From Amorphoplanes friuliensis DSM 7358 (GTDB lineage: Bacteria > Actinomycetota > Actinomycetes > Mycobacteriales > Micromonosporaceae): 64,000 bases of DNA. Each line of letters starts with the position of its first letter. Position 1 is the first letter of the stretch. This document shows positions 41,317-50,767 of the stretch, piece by piece. The notes below the pieces were generated by a model. The model was not told the DNA's origin, searched no databases, and worked only from the letters and a program-made list of their open reading frames with translations. The translations under genes were made by a program, and so were the position numbers. The DNA lies in NCBI RefSeq assembly GCF_000494755.1, contig NC_022657.1:3014001-3078000 (forward strand). Reading direction: 5' to 3'.

Positions 41317-41994
41317 ATGACCATCACGTCGTTCCAGGTGGCGTTGTGGATCGAGCTCCTCGCGGCCGGGCTCGGCGGCCTGCAGGGCGCCCTGTTCGCG
41401 GCCGGCGAGAGGCATCGCCGCATCGACGTGCTCGGTGTCATCGTGATCGGGCTCGCCGTCTCGCTCGGCGGAAGCCTGCTCCGCGACATCATGCTCAACC
41501 AGCCGCCCGTCGTGATCTGGAAGAACTGGTACCTGCTGGTGGCCGGCGCCTCAGCCGTCCTCGGCATGGTCCTGCAGCCGATCTTCGCCCGGGCGGACTG
41601 GCTGATCACCGTGCTGGACGCCGTTGTCATGGGACTCTTCGGCGCGATCGGAGCCTCGAAAGCGCTGTCACTCGGTGTCGGCGAGGCCGGCGCACTGGTC
41701 GTCGGCATCGTCGGCGCCATCGGAGGCGGAATGCTCCGCGACGTCATCCTGAGCCTGCCGATCTCTTTCCTCCAGGTCGGCACCCTCTATGCCGTGGCCG
41801 CCGGGGCAGGCGCCGGCACGCTGATCCTGCTCGCCGAACTCGGCACACCGATCCCGATCGCCGGCCTCGTCTGCGTGGCCGTGACCACCACCGTCCGCCT
41901 GGCCGCCATCCGCTTCAACTGGACCTTCCCCGAACAACGCCCGGTCCGCCCCCGGCGATCGAAGAAGCCGTCAGCCACCGAAACCTCTGTCTGA
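41317..41994 (+). CDS. TRIC-type cation channel (UPF0126)
   Basis: 225 residues, seven helices as two inverted repeats of three plus one. Each repeat holds the signature glycines and GGSLLRDIML / GGGMLRDVIL, the LRD motif of bacterial TRIC channels, which form trimers and conduct monovalent cations. It is a single-gene unit; the stop is 8 bp from the convergent GNAT gene. Confidence 0.92.
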   Translation: MTITSFQVALWIELLAAGLGGLQGALFAAGERHRRIDVLGVIVIGLAVSLGGSLLRDIMLNQPPVVIWKNWYLLVAGASAVLGMVLQPIFARADWLITVLDAVVMGLFGAIGASKALSLGVGEAGALVVGIVGAIGGGMLRDVILSLPISFLQVGTLYAVAAGAGAGTLILLAELGTPIPIAGLVCVAVTTTVRLAAIRFNWTFPEQRPVRPRRSKKPSATETSV

Positions 41995-42002
41995 GACGGC
42001 CG

Positions 42003-42434
42003 TCAGCTCTCGAGTCGGTAGACCTTCGAATCTCTCACCTGGAAGCCGAGCTTCTCGTACAGGCGATTGGCAGCCTCGCGTGCCGGCCGTGACGTCAGAT
42101 CGACTGTTCGAGCCCCGTCGGCCCGGGCAAGCCGAACGGCCGCCTGCGTCAACGCCGCGCCGACGCCATGACCCCGAGCCGCCTCGTCCACCACGACATC
42201 CTCGATCCACGCCCTCAGACCGGTCGGGATCGGGAACGTGACCAGCGTCAGCGTGCCGACGATCTCTCCCTCGATCCGGGCGATGAGCAGCCGGTTCCCT
42301 TGCCATTCGACCAGAGCGCGCAGAGCCGCAGCGTCCAGGGGCGGGGCTGATCGTGACAGCTGAGGCAGCAACCGTCCGAACGCCTCGACCAAGTCCTCGG
42401 TGATGTCCTGGACGACCTCGATGTCGACGCTCAT
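42003..42434 (-). CDS. GNAT N-acetyltransferase
   Basis: 143 residues: acetyl-CoA loop EAARGHGVGAALTQAA (RGxGxG/A motif) following IEDVVVD, and the C-terminal NRLYEKLGF. The substrate is unknown. An ATG at 42440 would add two residues. Confidence 0.85.
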   Translation of the reverse strand: MSVDIEVVQDITEDLVEAFGRLLPQLSRSAPPLDAAALRALVEWQGNRLLIARIEGEIVGTLTLVTFPIPTGLRAWIEDVVVDEAARGHGVGAALTQAAVRLARADGARTVDLTSRPAREAANRLYEKLGFQVRDSKVYRLES

Positions 42435-42544
42435 GGCCAACGACTTTAGCCCTGACCCGTACAGATGACCGCGTCGAAGCCGCCGCTGCGGAGGACCAGC
42501 CGGTGCGGGGAGAGGGCCAGCCCCGCCTCGGGGGAGGGTTGGGG

Positions 42545-43372
42545 ATGGAGACTGTGACGATGCGCAACGGCTTGACCATCGGTGAGTTCGCCACGGTGAC
42601 GCACCTCAGCGTGCGGACACTCCGGCGCTACCACGAGTCCGGGTTGCTCGAGCCGGCGAAGGTCGACCCGTTCACGAACTACCGGTATTACGTGCCTGAC
42701 CAGATCGCCACGGCGCAGGTCATTCATCGGCTGCGGGAGCTCGATGTGCCGCTGGCCGAGGTCAGGTCGATCATCGCGACCGACGATCCGCACCGGCGGG
42801 CCGAGCTTGTTGCGGGTCACCTGCGCCGGCTCGAGGCCGCGCTCGACCGTACGCGGGTGGCGGTTGTGTCGTTGCGCCAGTTGTTGGAGCCCGGCGCCGC
42901 GGCGCTGGACGTCGAGTTGCGGTCCGTGCCGGTCCGGACGGTGGTCGCCATCAGTGCGGAGGTACGGCTCGAGGACTCGCTCGCGTGGTTCAGCACGGCC
43001 ATGGGCGAGATCGACGCTGCGTTTCCGCCGGACGAACACACCGGGCCGCCCGGTGGCCGGTACGCCAACGAGCTGTTCGCCGCGGGTGCCGGCGCCATGA
43101 CGGTCTTCCGGCCGGTTCGCAGCCCGCGCGGTGTCGGCCGGATCGAGGTGGTCGACCTGCCGGCGGCCGATCTCGCCGTGGCTGTTCATGCGGGGCCGCA
43201 CGACACCATCGACGTCACCTACGGGCGGCTGGGGGACTGGGTCGTCTCGCACGCCCTGGGGATCGACGGGCCCGTGTACGAGACGTACCTGGCGGGTCCC
43301 CGTGACACCGCGGACGCCGGCTCCTGGCGTACCGAGATCGGGTGGCCTGTCTTCCGTCTCACTCCCGGTTGA
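42545..43372 (+). CDS. MerR-family regulator with GyrI-like effector domain
   Basis: 275 residues. A MerR HTH (TIGEFATVTHLSVRTLRRYHESGLLEPAKVDPFTNYRYY) and coiled-coil linker are followed by a GyrI-like/AraC_E_bind domain (about 125-275; VVAISAEV, HAGPHDTIDVTYGRLGDWV, YETYLAGP). This is the BmrR/TipA-like design for sensing small hydrophobic molecules. GGAGG precedes ATG 42545. Confidence 0.9.
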   Translation: METVTMRNGLTIGEFATVTHLSVRTLRRYHESGLLEPAKVDPFTNYRYYVPDQIATAQVIHRLRELDVPLAEVRSIIATDDPHRRAELVAGHLRRLEAALDRTRVAVVSLRQLLEPGAAALDVELRSVPVRTVVAISAEVRLEDSLAWFSTAMGEIDAAFPPDEHTGPPGGRYANELFAAGAGAMTVFRPVRSPRGVGRIEVVDLPAADLAVAVHAGPHDTIDVTYGRLGDWVVSHALGIDGPVYETYLAGPRDTADAGSWRTEIGWPVFRLTPG

Positions 43373-43535
43373 CCCAGACCTGGAGGCTGCGGTGACGGAC
43401 GACCGTGGTGCTGCACCTGAATGGCGCCTCGATCACCCGGCTCGTCATCTAACCGTGAGCGACCAGGCCCGGGTCGCTGCATAGGGTCGCCGTGGGTGGG
43501 TAGCCGGGCGCCTACGACGACGAACGGAGGACGTC

Positions 43536-44735
43536 ATGGCGGGCGCGTGGTTGCTGGGAGCCGAGACGCGGGCCACGGCGGACGAACGGCCGCGTGCGGT
43601 GCTGATGGCCGTTGTCCAGGACGACCGTACGGACGAGGGCGCACCGGGTACGCCGGCCTCGTTGCGGGAGCTGGAGCGGCTGGCCGACACGGATGGTCTG
43701 ACCGTGGCCGAGACCCTGGTGCAGAGCCGGGACCGGCCCGACCCGGCGACCTATCTCGGCTCGGGCAAGGCCGGGGAGCTCGCCGCGGCGGTCGAGCGGT
43801 GTGCCGCCGACGTGGTGATCGCCGATGGGGAGTTGAGCCCGGGGCAGGCCCGCAACCTGCAGGACAAGGTCGGCGTGCCGGTCGTCGACCGTACCGCCCT
43901 GATCCTCGACATCTTCGCCGGGCATGCGCGTACGAGTGAGGGGCGGCTGCAGGTCGAGCTGGCTCAGATCGCGTACCAGCTGCCGAGGTTGCAGGGTGCC
44001 GGCCGCAGCATGTCGCGGGTCGGAGGTGGCCGCGTGGTCGGCGGAGCCGGCATGGGTGTGCGTGGTCCCGGTGAGATGCGGCTGGAGATCCAGCGTCGCC
44101 GGCTGCGCCGGCGGGCGGCCGGTCTGCGGGAGCAGGTGGCGCGGCTGGGCCGGCGGCGGGAACGCATGCAGTGGCGTCGTACCCGGAACCGGGTCCCCTC
44201 GGTGGCGATCACGGGTTACACCAACGCCGGCAAGTCGGCCCTGCTGAACAGGCTCTCCGGGGCTGATGCGCTGACCCAGGACGTCCTGTTCGCCACCCTC
44301 GATCCGACGGTGCGCCGGGTGACGGCCCAGGAGCTGCGGTTCACCCTCACCGACACCGTGGGTTTTGTCCGCAACCTGCCGCACCAGCTCATCGAGGCCT
44401 TCCGGTCGACGCTCGAGGAGGTCGCCCGCGCCGACCTGGCCCTGCACGTCGTCGACGCGTCCGCAGCCGACGCGCTCAGTCAGATCTCCACGGTCCACGA
44501 GGTGTTGCGGGAGATCGGCGCCGGGCAGGTGCCGGAGATGCTCGTGCTCAACAAGATCGACGTGGCGTCGCCGGAGACGGTTTCCGCACTGCGGCGGGTG
44601 TACCTGGACGCCCTGCAGGTGTCCGCGCTCACCGGTGCCGGCATCAACGAACTCCGTGACGCCCTCGCGGGCCGTCTCCAGGAGCGTGAGGCGCAAAGAT
44701 CCGCCGGTACGAGTGGCACGCCGTCGCCGGGGTAA
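43536..44735 (+). CDS. hflX: GTPase HflX
   Basis: 399 residues. An N-terminal HflX domain (TYLGSGKAGELAAAVE, GELSPGQARNLQD, VVDRTALILDIFAGHARTSEGRLQVELAQIAYQLPRL) and coiled coil are followed by the GTPase domain: G1 GYTNAGKSALLN, G3 DTVGF, G4 NKID. HflX splits stalled or stress-inactivated 70S ribosomes and is linked to antibiotic tolerance in actinobacteria. Length is near the family norm (about 400-480). ATG 43536 follows ACGGAGG. Confidence 0.95.
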   Translation: MAGAWLLGAETRATADERPRAVLMAVVQDDRTDEGAPGTPASLRELERLADTDGLTVAETLVQSRDRPDPATYLGSGKAGELAAAVERCAADVVIADGELSPGQARNLQDKVGVPVVDRTALILDIFAGHARTSEGRLQVELAQIAYQLPRLQGAGRSMSRVGGGRVVGGAGMGVRGPGEMRLEIQRRRLRRRAAGLREQVARLGRRRERMQWRRTRNRVPSVAITGYTNAGKSALLNRLSGADALTQDVLFATLDPTVRRVTAQELRFTLTDTVGFVRNLPHQLIEAFRSTLEEVARADLALHVVDASAADALSQISTVHEVLREIGAGQVPEMLVLNKIDVASPETVSALRRVYLDALQVSALTGAGINELRDALAGRLQEREAQRSAGTSGTPSPG

Positions 44736-44767
44736 GCGCCGTAGCACGCGAACAAATGGAGGCGTCG

Positions 44768-46507
44768 GTGTTCGGTAACAAGCAGACCGTGGCGGAGCAG
44801 CTGGTCGCGCTCCTGGTGCAGGCCGGCGTACGCCGGGTCTACGGCATCGTCGGCGACAGTCTCAACGCGTTCAGTGATGCGATCCGCCGCAACGACGACA
44901 TCGACTGGGTGCACGTGCACAACGAGGAGGCCGCGGCGTTCGCGGCCTCGGCCGAGGCCCAGCTGACCGGGGAGCTGGCCGTCTGTGCCGGCAGCTGCGG
45001 GCCCGGCAACACGCACCTCATCCAGGGCGTGTTCGACGCGCACCGGATGGGCGCGCCGGTGCTGGCCATCGCCTCGCACATCGCGTCGACGGAGATCGGC
45101 ACCGGCTTTTTCCAGGAGACCGACCCGAAACGCCTCTTCGAGCAGGCCAGCCACTGGGTCGAGATGCTCAGCGTGCCGCAGCAGATGCCCCGGATGGCGC
45201 GGATCGGCATTCAGCACGCGGTCGGCCTGCGCGGTGCCGCGGTCCTGGTCGTTCCGGGTGACGTACTTGCGGCCAAGACCGACAACGACCTCGGTACGGG
45301 CCACTACGCGACCGGCCGGGTCCTCGGCGCGCCGCCACCGGCGGTCATCGACGAGCTGGCCGAGCGCATCAACCGCGCCGAGAAGGTCGCGATCTTCGGT
45401 GGCATCGGCTGCGCCGGATCACGCGACGAGGTGCTGCAGCTCGCGGCGGCGGTGAACGCGCCGGTCGGGCACAGCCTGCGCGGCAAGGAGACGTTGCAGT
45501 ACGACAACCCGTACGACGTCGGCATGTCGGGGCTGCTCGGCTACGGCGCCTGTTACGACGCCTGCCACGAGGCGGACCTGCTGCTGATGTTCGGCACCGA
45601 CTTCCCGTACCGGCAGTTCCTTCCGCAGAAGAACACGATCCAGGTCGACATCGACCCGTCACGCATCGGCCGGCGTACTCCGCTGGAGCTGGGTGTCGTC
45701 GGTGATGTCGGGGCCACCATCCGCGCCCTGCTGCCCAAGCTGCAGCCGAAGGGGCGCGAGTTCCTCGACCGGATGCTGCACAAGCATGGGGAGAAGCTCG
45801 ACCACGTGGTGAACGCGTACACCCACGGGGTCGAGGACATGACGCCGATGCACCCCGAGTACGTCGCCGCGGTCCTCGACGACGAGGCGGCCGACGACGC
45901 CGTCTTCACCGCGGACACCGGCATGTGCAGCAGCTGGGCGGCCCGCTACGTCACGATGAACGGCCGCCGGCGCCTGCTCGGCTCGTGGGTGCACGGCTCG
46001 ATGGCCAACGCGCTGCCGCACGCGATCGGTGCCCAGCTCGTCGATCGTCGCCGCCAGGTCGTCGCAATGTCTGGTGACGGGGGACTGGCCATGCTGCTCG
46101 GCGAGCTGCTCACCGTGCGTACCCATCAATTGCCCGTCAAGGTCGTGGTCTTCAACAACTCCAGCCTGGCCATGGTGCGGCTCGAGATGATGGTCTCCGG
46201 CGACCCCGCCTTCGAGACCGACCACGACCAGGTCGACTTCGCGGCCATCGCCCGGGCCATGGGCTTTTTCACGGTACGCGTGGAGAAGCCCGCCGACCTG
46301 CGCGGTGCCCTGCGCTCCGTGCTGGATCACGACGGCCCGGCGCTGCTCGACGTGGTCACCGACCCCGCGGCCCTGGAGATCCCCCCGCACATCACCAAGG
46401 AGGAGATGACGGGATTTGCGCTGTCGGTGGGCCTGACCGTCCTCTCCGGCGGTGTCGGGCAGATGGCGCACGTGGCGCGGGCCAACCTCCGCAACATCCC
46501 CCGGTGA
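44768..46507 (+). CDS. poxB: Thiamine-diphosphate-dependent pyruvate oxidase/dehydrogenase (PoxB-like)
   Basis: 579 residues. TPP-enzyme layout: N-terminal pyrimidine domain with the activating Glu (VHNEEAAAFAASAEA), central FAD/DHS-like domain, C-terminal PP domain with GDG...N (SGDGGLAMLLGELLTVRTHQLPVKVVVFNNSS). PoxB converts pyruvate to acetate and CO2 with quinone reduction at the membrane. The start chosen is GTG 44768, five bases after GGAGG; ATG 44756 would include that ribosome site. Confidence 0.88.
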   Translation: MFGNKQTVAEQLVALLVQAGVRRVYGIVGDSLNAFSDAIRRNDDIDWVHVHNEEAAAFAASAEAQLTGELAVCAGSCGPGNTHLIQGVFDAHRMGAPVLAIASHIASTEIGTGFFQETDPKRLFEQASHWVEMLSVPQQMPRMARIGIQHAVGLRGAAVLVVPGDVLAAKTDNDLGTGHYATGRVLGAPPPAVIDELAERINRAEKVAIFGGIGCAGSRDEVLQLAAAVNAPVGHSLRGKETLQYDNPYDVGMSGLLGYGACYDACHEADLLLMFGTDFPYRQFLPQKNTIQVDIDPSRIGRRTPLELGVVGDVGATIRALLPKLQPKGREFLDRMLHKHGEKLDHVVNAYTHGVEDMTPMHPEYVAAVLDDEAADDAVFTADTGMCSSWAARYVTMNGRRRLLGSWVHGSMANALPHAIGAQLVDRRRQVVAMSGDGGLAMLLGELLTVRTHQLPVKVVVFNNSSLAMVRLEMMVSGDPAFETDHDQVDFAAIARAMGFFTVRVEKPADLRGALRSVLDHDGPALLDVVTDPAALEIPPHITKEEMTGFALSVGLTVLSGGVGQMAHVARANLRNIPR

Positions 46508-46522
46508 CGACGCCGAGGTCCG

Positions 46523-48799
46523 TCAGCTGCCCACCACGGCGCTGAACTGCCGGCGGATCACGGCGGTCGCCTCGGGTGGCGGGAGGGGACGGTAGAAGTA
46601 AAAGCCCTGCCCGACCCCGCAGCCCATGTCGATCAGGGCAGCCGCCTGGTCGGGGGTCTCGATGCCCTCGGCCACGACGGTCATCCTGAAGGCCTCACCG
46701 AGGTGGACCACCGCTTCGCAGACCGAGCGGGCCTCGGCGTCGTCGGCGATGCCGGTCACGAACGAGCGGTCGATCTTGAGGATGGTGACGGGCAGGCGGC
46801 GCAGGTAGCTCAACGCCGAATAGCCGGTGCCGAAGTCGTCGACCGCCAGCTCGATGCCGAGATCACGCAGGGCCTCCAGGCGACCGATGGTGAGCGGATC
46901 GGGCTGCAGGATGACACTCTCGGTGATCTCGAGGGTGAGGCGGTCCGCCGGGAAACCGGTCTCGGTCAGGATCGCCTCGACGGTCTGCACCAGGTCGGCC
47001 TGGGCAACCTGCTTCGGGGACAGGTTCACCGACAGCCGCAGAGCCTCGGCGCCGGGGGACTCGGCGCGCCAGCCGGCCGCCTCCCGGCAGGCTGCGCGCA
47101 GCACCCAGGCGCCCAGCGGCACGACCGCGCCGGTCTCCTCGGCAAGATCGATGAACTCGCCGGGGCCCAGCAGACCACGCGCCGGATGGTTCCACCGGAC
47201 CAGGGCCTCGACCCCGCGGATCTCACCGGTGGCCAGGGCGACGGCAGGCTGGAAGTACACCACCAGCTCGTCGTTGGCGACGGCTTGGCGCAACTCGGCT
47301 TCGCGGGCCCTGGTGTCCATCACGGTCGAGTAGTACTCGTAGCGGCCGCGGCCGGCGCGCTTCACCGCGTACAGGGCGGTGTCGGCCTGCATCAGCAGGG
47401 TCTCGCCCGAGGCGTGCGGATCGTCGCGGACCACCACACCGATGCTCGCCTCGACCATCAGCACGTGCTCGCCGAAGATCACCGGCGTGCGGAGTGCCTC
47501 CAGCAGGCGGGCAGCGACCACTCCCGCGGTCTCCCGGTCCGGCAGGTCCTGGACGAGGACGGCGAACTCGTCACCGCCGAGCCGGCCGGCCAGGTCACCG
47601 CTCCGGACCACGGACCGCAGAGCAGCGGCCGCGGCGACCAGCACGGCATCACCCGCTTCGTGGCCGAACGTGTCGTTGATGGGCTTGAACCGGTCGAGGT
47701 CGATGAGCATGATCGCGGTGTGCCGGCCCGGCCGGATCGGCCGGCGGGCGAGCTGTTCCAGGCGCTCGGTGAGCAGGGTGCGATTGGCCAGCCCGGTCAG
47801 ACCGTCGGTGACCGCCATCTCCCGGTTGTCGCGCAACGCGTGCATCTGGCGGGCCATCACCAGCAGGGTCAGCACGGCAGAGCCCAGGATCATGCCCCCG
47901 TACGGGTTGAGCGGCAGGTGCGACGACTGCTCGGCGATCAGCAGGTAGGCGGCGATGCCGGCCGCGTACGGCAGGATGAAGACCACGTTGCGGTCGGCGC
48001 GCCGGGGCGCGGCGTTGCGCGGCCGGCGGTACTGCTGGTCGGCCGCCAGCACCAGCAGGAAGCAGCCGGCCAGCCACAGCAGATCCACCCAGGAGCCGCC
48101 GGTGAACCCACCGTTCAACTGGATCCAGCTGTACGAGACATCGGCGGTCACGGTCAGCGCGATCGCCCCGGCCAGCAGCCGTACCGGGGCGGGGGCCTCC
48201 GGCTGATGACGCCGCAGCAGGGCAGTCGACATGGCCAGCACGAGCAGCAGGTCACCGATCGGCAGCGCGGCCGTGAACAACCGCTCCCACCGCGTCAGGC
48301 CCGTCGCGTGCAGAATCGGTCCGAGCAGCAGATACCAGATGGCGATGAATCCACCGGCGCCGACGATCAGCGCGTCCAGCGCCAGCCTCTGCCGGTCCCG
48401 GCGGCGCCGGTACTGGCCCGGAAGCATCAGCAACCCGGCGAACATCAACGGCGAGAAGAGCAGGAAGCAGTAATCGGCGGTCAAGGGATAACCGGTGACG
48501 TGCAGGACATGGTTCTGAACGAACCAGGCGCAGTGCGCCGCCAGCTGGCAGCCGAAAGCGACGGTGATCACCTGCCAGGCGCGCCGGGTCCGCGGTTCCT
48601 GCCGCTTCGACAGCGCCACACGGGCGCCGAGCACGGTGAAGACGAGCGCCAGCGGGACGTACGAGGCGTCAGTGACAAACGTGCTGACCTCGGCACCACC
48701 CCACCCGCCGAAGAACCAGGCCTGTTGCACGACAAGCAGCACCGCGCAGGCGAGCACGCTCGCGGCGGCTGCCCGGCCGGTCCTGATCCAGGTCCCCAT
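46523..48799 (-). CDS. Membrane GGDEF-EAL bifunctional c-di-GMP enzyme
   Basis: 758 residues. About nine N-terminal helices (to ~310), GGDEF domain with RLGGDEF and inhibitory RSGD exactly five residues before, then EAL with GVEALVRW, SVNLSP, EITES, DDFGTGYS, KIDRSF, EGIE and GQGFYFYRP. Both catalytic sets are complete, so it may make and hydrolyse c-di-GMP. It has the same architecture as the frameshifted gene at 30358. The start at ATG 48799 was preferred to an upstream TTG. Confidence 0.92.
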   Translation of the reverse strand: MGTWIRTGRAAAASVLACAVLLVVQQAWFFGGWGGAEVSTFVTDASYVPLALVFTVLGARVALSKRQEPRTRRAWQVITVAFGCQLAAHCAWFVQNHVLHVTGYPLTADYCFLLFSPLMFAGLLMLPGQYRRRRDRQRLALDALIVGAGGFIAIWYLLLGPILHATGLTRWERLFTAALPIGDLLLVLAMSTALLRRHQPEAPAPVRLLAGAIALTVTADVSYSWIQLNGGFTGGSWVDLLWLAGCFLLVLAADQQYRRPRNAAPRRADRNVVFILPYAAGIAAYLLIAEQSSHLPLNPYGGMILGSAVLTLLVMARQMHALRDNREMAVTDGLTGLANRTLLTERLEQLARRPIRPGRHTAIMLIDLDRFKPINDTFGHEAGDAVLVAAAAALRSVVRSGDLAGRLGGDEFAVLVQDLPDRETAGVVAARLLEALRTPVIFGEHVLMVEASIGVVVRDDPHASGETLLMQADTALYAVKRAGRGRYEYYSTVMDTRAREAELRQAVANDELVVYFQPAVALATGEIRGVEALVRWNHPARGLLGPGEFIDLAEETGAVVPLGAWVLRAACREAAGWRAESPGAEALRLSVNLSPKQVAQADLVQTVEAILTETGFPADRLTLEITESVILQPDPLTIGRLEALRDLGIELAVDDFGTGYSALSYLRRLPVTILKIDRSFVTGIADDAEARSVCEAVVHLGEAFRMTVVAEGIETPDQAAALIDMGCGVGQGFYFYRPLPPPEATAVIRRQFSAVVGS

Positions 48800-48860
48800 C
48801 ACCGACCTGTTCGGCCGCAAACAACCGATCGTGAGCTGTTTCCGCCACCGTGGCGCTCGT

Positions 48861-49508
48861 TCACTCGTAGCGGTACTTGAGAGCGTCCGCCTCCACCTGC
48901 TGGATGTCGGCGATCGTCAGCTCCGGCCTCCGCAGCTGGGCCAGCGTCACCTCGGCCGAGGTCGGCTGGGCGTCGGCCGGCAACCACTGCTCCGGCTTCC
49001 ACGCGCCACTGCGCAGGAACGCCTTGGGGCAGTGGGGGTAGACCTCGTCGATGCCGACCACCAGCGCACTGGCCGGCGGCTTGCCCACGGCGGTCAGCTG
49101 CGCCAGCAGTTCGGGGCGGGTGGAGATGCAGGCCCGGCCGTTCACCCTCAGCGTCGTCGTCCGCCCCGGAATGACGAACATCAGCCCGGCCCGCCCGGTG
49201 GCAATGACGTTCTGCCAGCTGTCCAGACGCTTGTTGCCGGTCGCGTCCGGAACCGCCACCGTCCGCGCATCCAGCACGGCGACGAACCCGGCCGGGCCGC
49301 CACGCGGGGAGACGTCACAATTTCCCCCGGCGTCCACGCTGGCCACCAGGACCAGCGACGAGCAGCTGATCAGCCGCCGGGTCTGCTCGGTGAGCTCGGT
49401 CATCTGCTTGCGCACAGCCGAGTCGTTGGGCAGCTCGTAGACCCGCCGCAACGCCTCCTGATCGGCCAAGGCATCACATCGCAACGAGTCGAACGCATCG
49501 TCGGTCAT
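48861..49508 (-). CDS. PPOX-class FMN flavoprotein
   Basis: 215 residues of the MSMEG_1061-like branch of pyridoxamine-phosphate-oxidase-related split-barrel proteins. Visible blocks: SVDAGGNCDVSPRGGPAGFV, VPDATGNKRLDSWQNV and GLMFVIPGRTTTLRVNGRA, the flavin-binding RxxS/GNxR-type elements. Enzymatic role unknown, probably FMN- or F420-linked reduction. Confidence 0.85.
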   Translation of the reverse strand: MTDDAFDSLRCDALADQEALRRVYELPNDSAVRKQMTELTEQTRRLISCSSLVLVASVDAGGNCDVSPRGGPAGFVAVLDARTVAVPDATGNKRLDSWQNVIATGRAGLMFVIPGRTTTLRVNGRACISTRPELLAQLTAVGKPPASALVVGIDEVYPHCPKAFLRSGAWKPEQWLPADAQPTSAEVTLAQLRRPELTIADIQQVEADALKYRYE

Positions 49509-49583
49509 GCGGCCGACCCTAGCGGACCACCGCCGACCGCTCGTCGTTCTCGGACGTGGGCACGGGAGAAGGCGACGGCGGGC

Positions 49584-50165
49584 TCAATCGGGCGGCGCGG
49601 TGGCGCTCGCCAGGCGGGTAGCGTCCGGCCAGCTCATCCGGAACTTGCCCGGAGATCCGTTGAGCAGCGCGGGATCACCGAGGGGAGCGGCGGCGATGCC
49701 CTTCTCCACCCGGACGCCACCGCAGGCCTGATAGAACCCCTGTGCCCGGGTGTTCTGCTCGAGCACCCACAGGTACAGCGCGGGAGACGCGGCTCTGGCC
49801 AGGACTGCCCGGGCGGCGTAGGCCATCAGTTCGGTGCCGATGCCGGAGCGGTGCACCGAGTGCTCGACGTGGAGGTTGTCGACGAGGCTGCCCCAGCGCG
49901 GGTCGGCGTCGAGAACAACGTGGACGAAGCCGGCCAGCCGGCCGCCGCTCTCCGCGAGGATCGTGGCCGTTCCGGCGGGGGAGGCGAGCCGCGCCGACCA
50001 CACCGCGGTGCGTTCGGTCAGCAGATCGCCGTCCAGGTACGCGTCGGCATAGGCACCCCGGTAGTGCCGCCGCCAGCTGTCGGCGTGCAGCGCGGCGATG
50101 CGGCCGGCATCGCCGGGTCCGGCGGGGCTGAAAGCGACGAACTCGGGCACAGGGGAAACGGACAC
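49584..50165 (-). CDS. GNAT N-acetyltransferase
   Basis: 193 residues. A clear fold: N-terminal FSPAGPGDAGRIAALHADSWRRHYRG, strand 4 LVDNLHVEHSVHRSGIGTELM (V-x-x-xxRxxGxG CoA loop) and WVLEQNTRAQGFYQACGG. Substrate unknown. Confidence 0.9.
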   Translation of the reverse strand: MSVSPVPEFVAFSPAGPGDAGRIAALHADSWRRHYRGAYADAYLDGDLLTERTAVWSARLASPAGTATILAESGGRLAGFVHVVLDADPRWGSLVDNLHVEHSVHRSGIGTELMAYAARAVLARAASPALYLWVLEQNTRAQGFYQACGGVRVEKGIAAAPLGDPALLNGSPGKFRMSWPDATRLASATAPPD

Positions 50166-50321
50166 GGTGACAAGCTCCTCGGCCGGCGGCTTGCCGGGCA
50201 GGTATGCGCGGCCAGGTCGTCACCCGGAGCACCCCGCCCGCGAGCGGAGGGTTGCCGGCCAGCAAGCCGGGGCTGTGCGCTGGCACTCATGACCTTCGCG
50301 AAAAACCTAGCACCGGCCCCG

Positions 50322-50699
50322 TCAGCCGACGAAGGCGGTCATACGGATCGACACGAGAACGCCAGGCAGTTCGACGCCGAGTTTCGCGACGTAGCGCGTC
50401 GGCGGCGAAGCGGAGAACCAGGTCGCGTACTCCTCGTTCATGCCGGCAAAATCGGCTGGATCGGTCAGGAGCACACCCACCTCGACGATGTCCTCCCAGG
50501 CGGCGTCGGCCGCCTGCAGAACGGTGCGACAGTTGGCGAGCGCCTGTCGTGTCTGGTCGCCGATCGTCGGTCCGGCCATGCTTCCGGTGGTCACGTCGAG
50601 GCCGACCAGCCCCGAGACGTACACCAGACCGCCGGCTTTCACCGCCTGGCTGTACAACGGTGAGCTGGGCGCGTCGGGAGTGCTCACGATCTGTCGCAT
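50322..50699 (-). CDS. RidA-family deaminase
   Basis: 125 residues, standard RidA/YjgF length. VSTPDAPSSPLYSQAVKAGGLVYVSGLVG, then QALANCRTVLQAADAAWEDIVEVGVLLTDPADF, with the RidA-type Arg near the end (PPTRYVAKLGVELPG). Archetypal members hydrolyse reactive enamine/imine intermediates from PLP enzymes. Confidence 0.92.
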   Translation of the reverse strand: MRQIVSTPDAPSSPLYSQAVKAGGLVYVSGLVGLDVTTGSMAGPTIGDQTRQALANCRTVLQAADAAWEDIVEVGVLLTDPADFAGMNEEYATWFSASPPTRYVAKLGVELPGVLVSIRMTAFVG

Positions 50700-50767
50700 G
50701 GCGTCAAGCTAGCCCTCGCGTACGAGGTCGGCGGTCGGCCGGACGGTTCGACCTTCCCGTGACCGGC

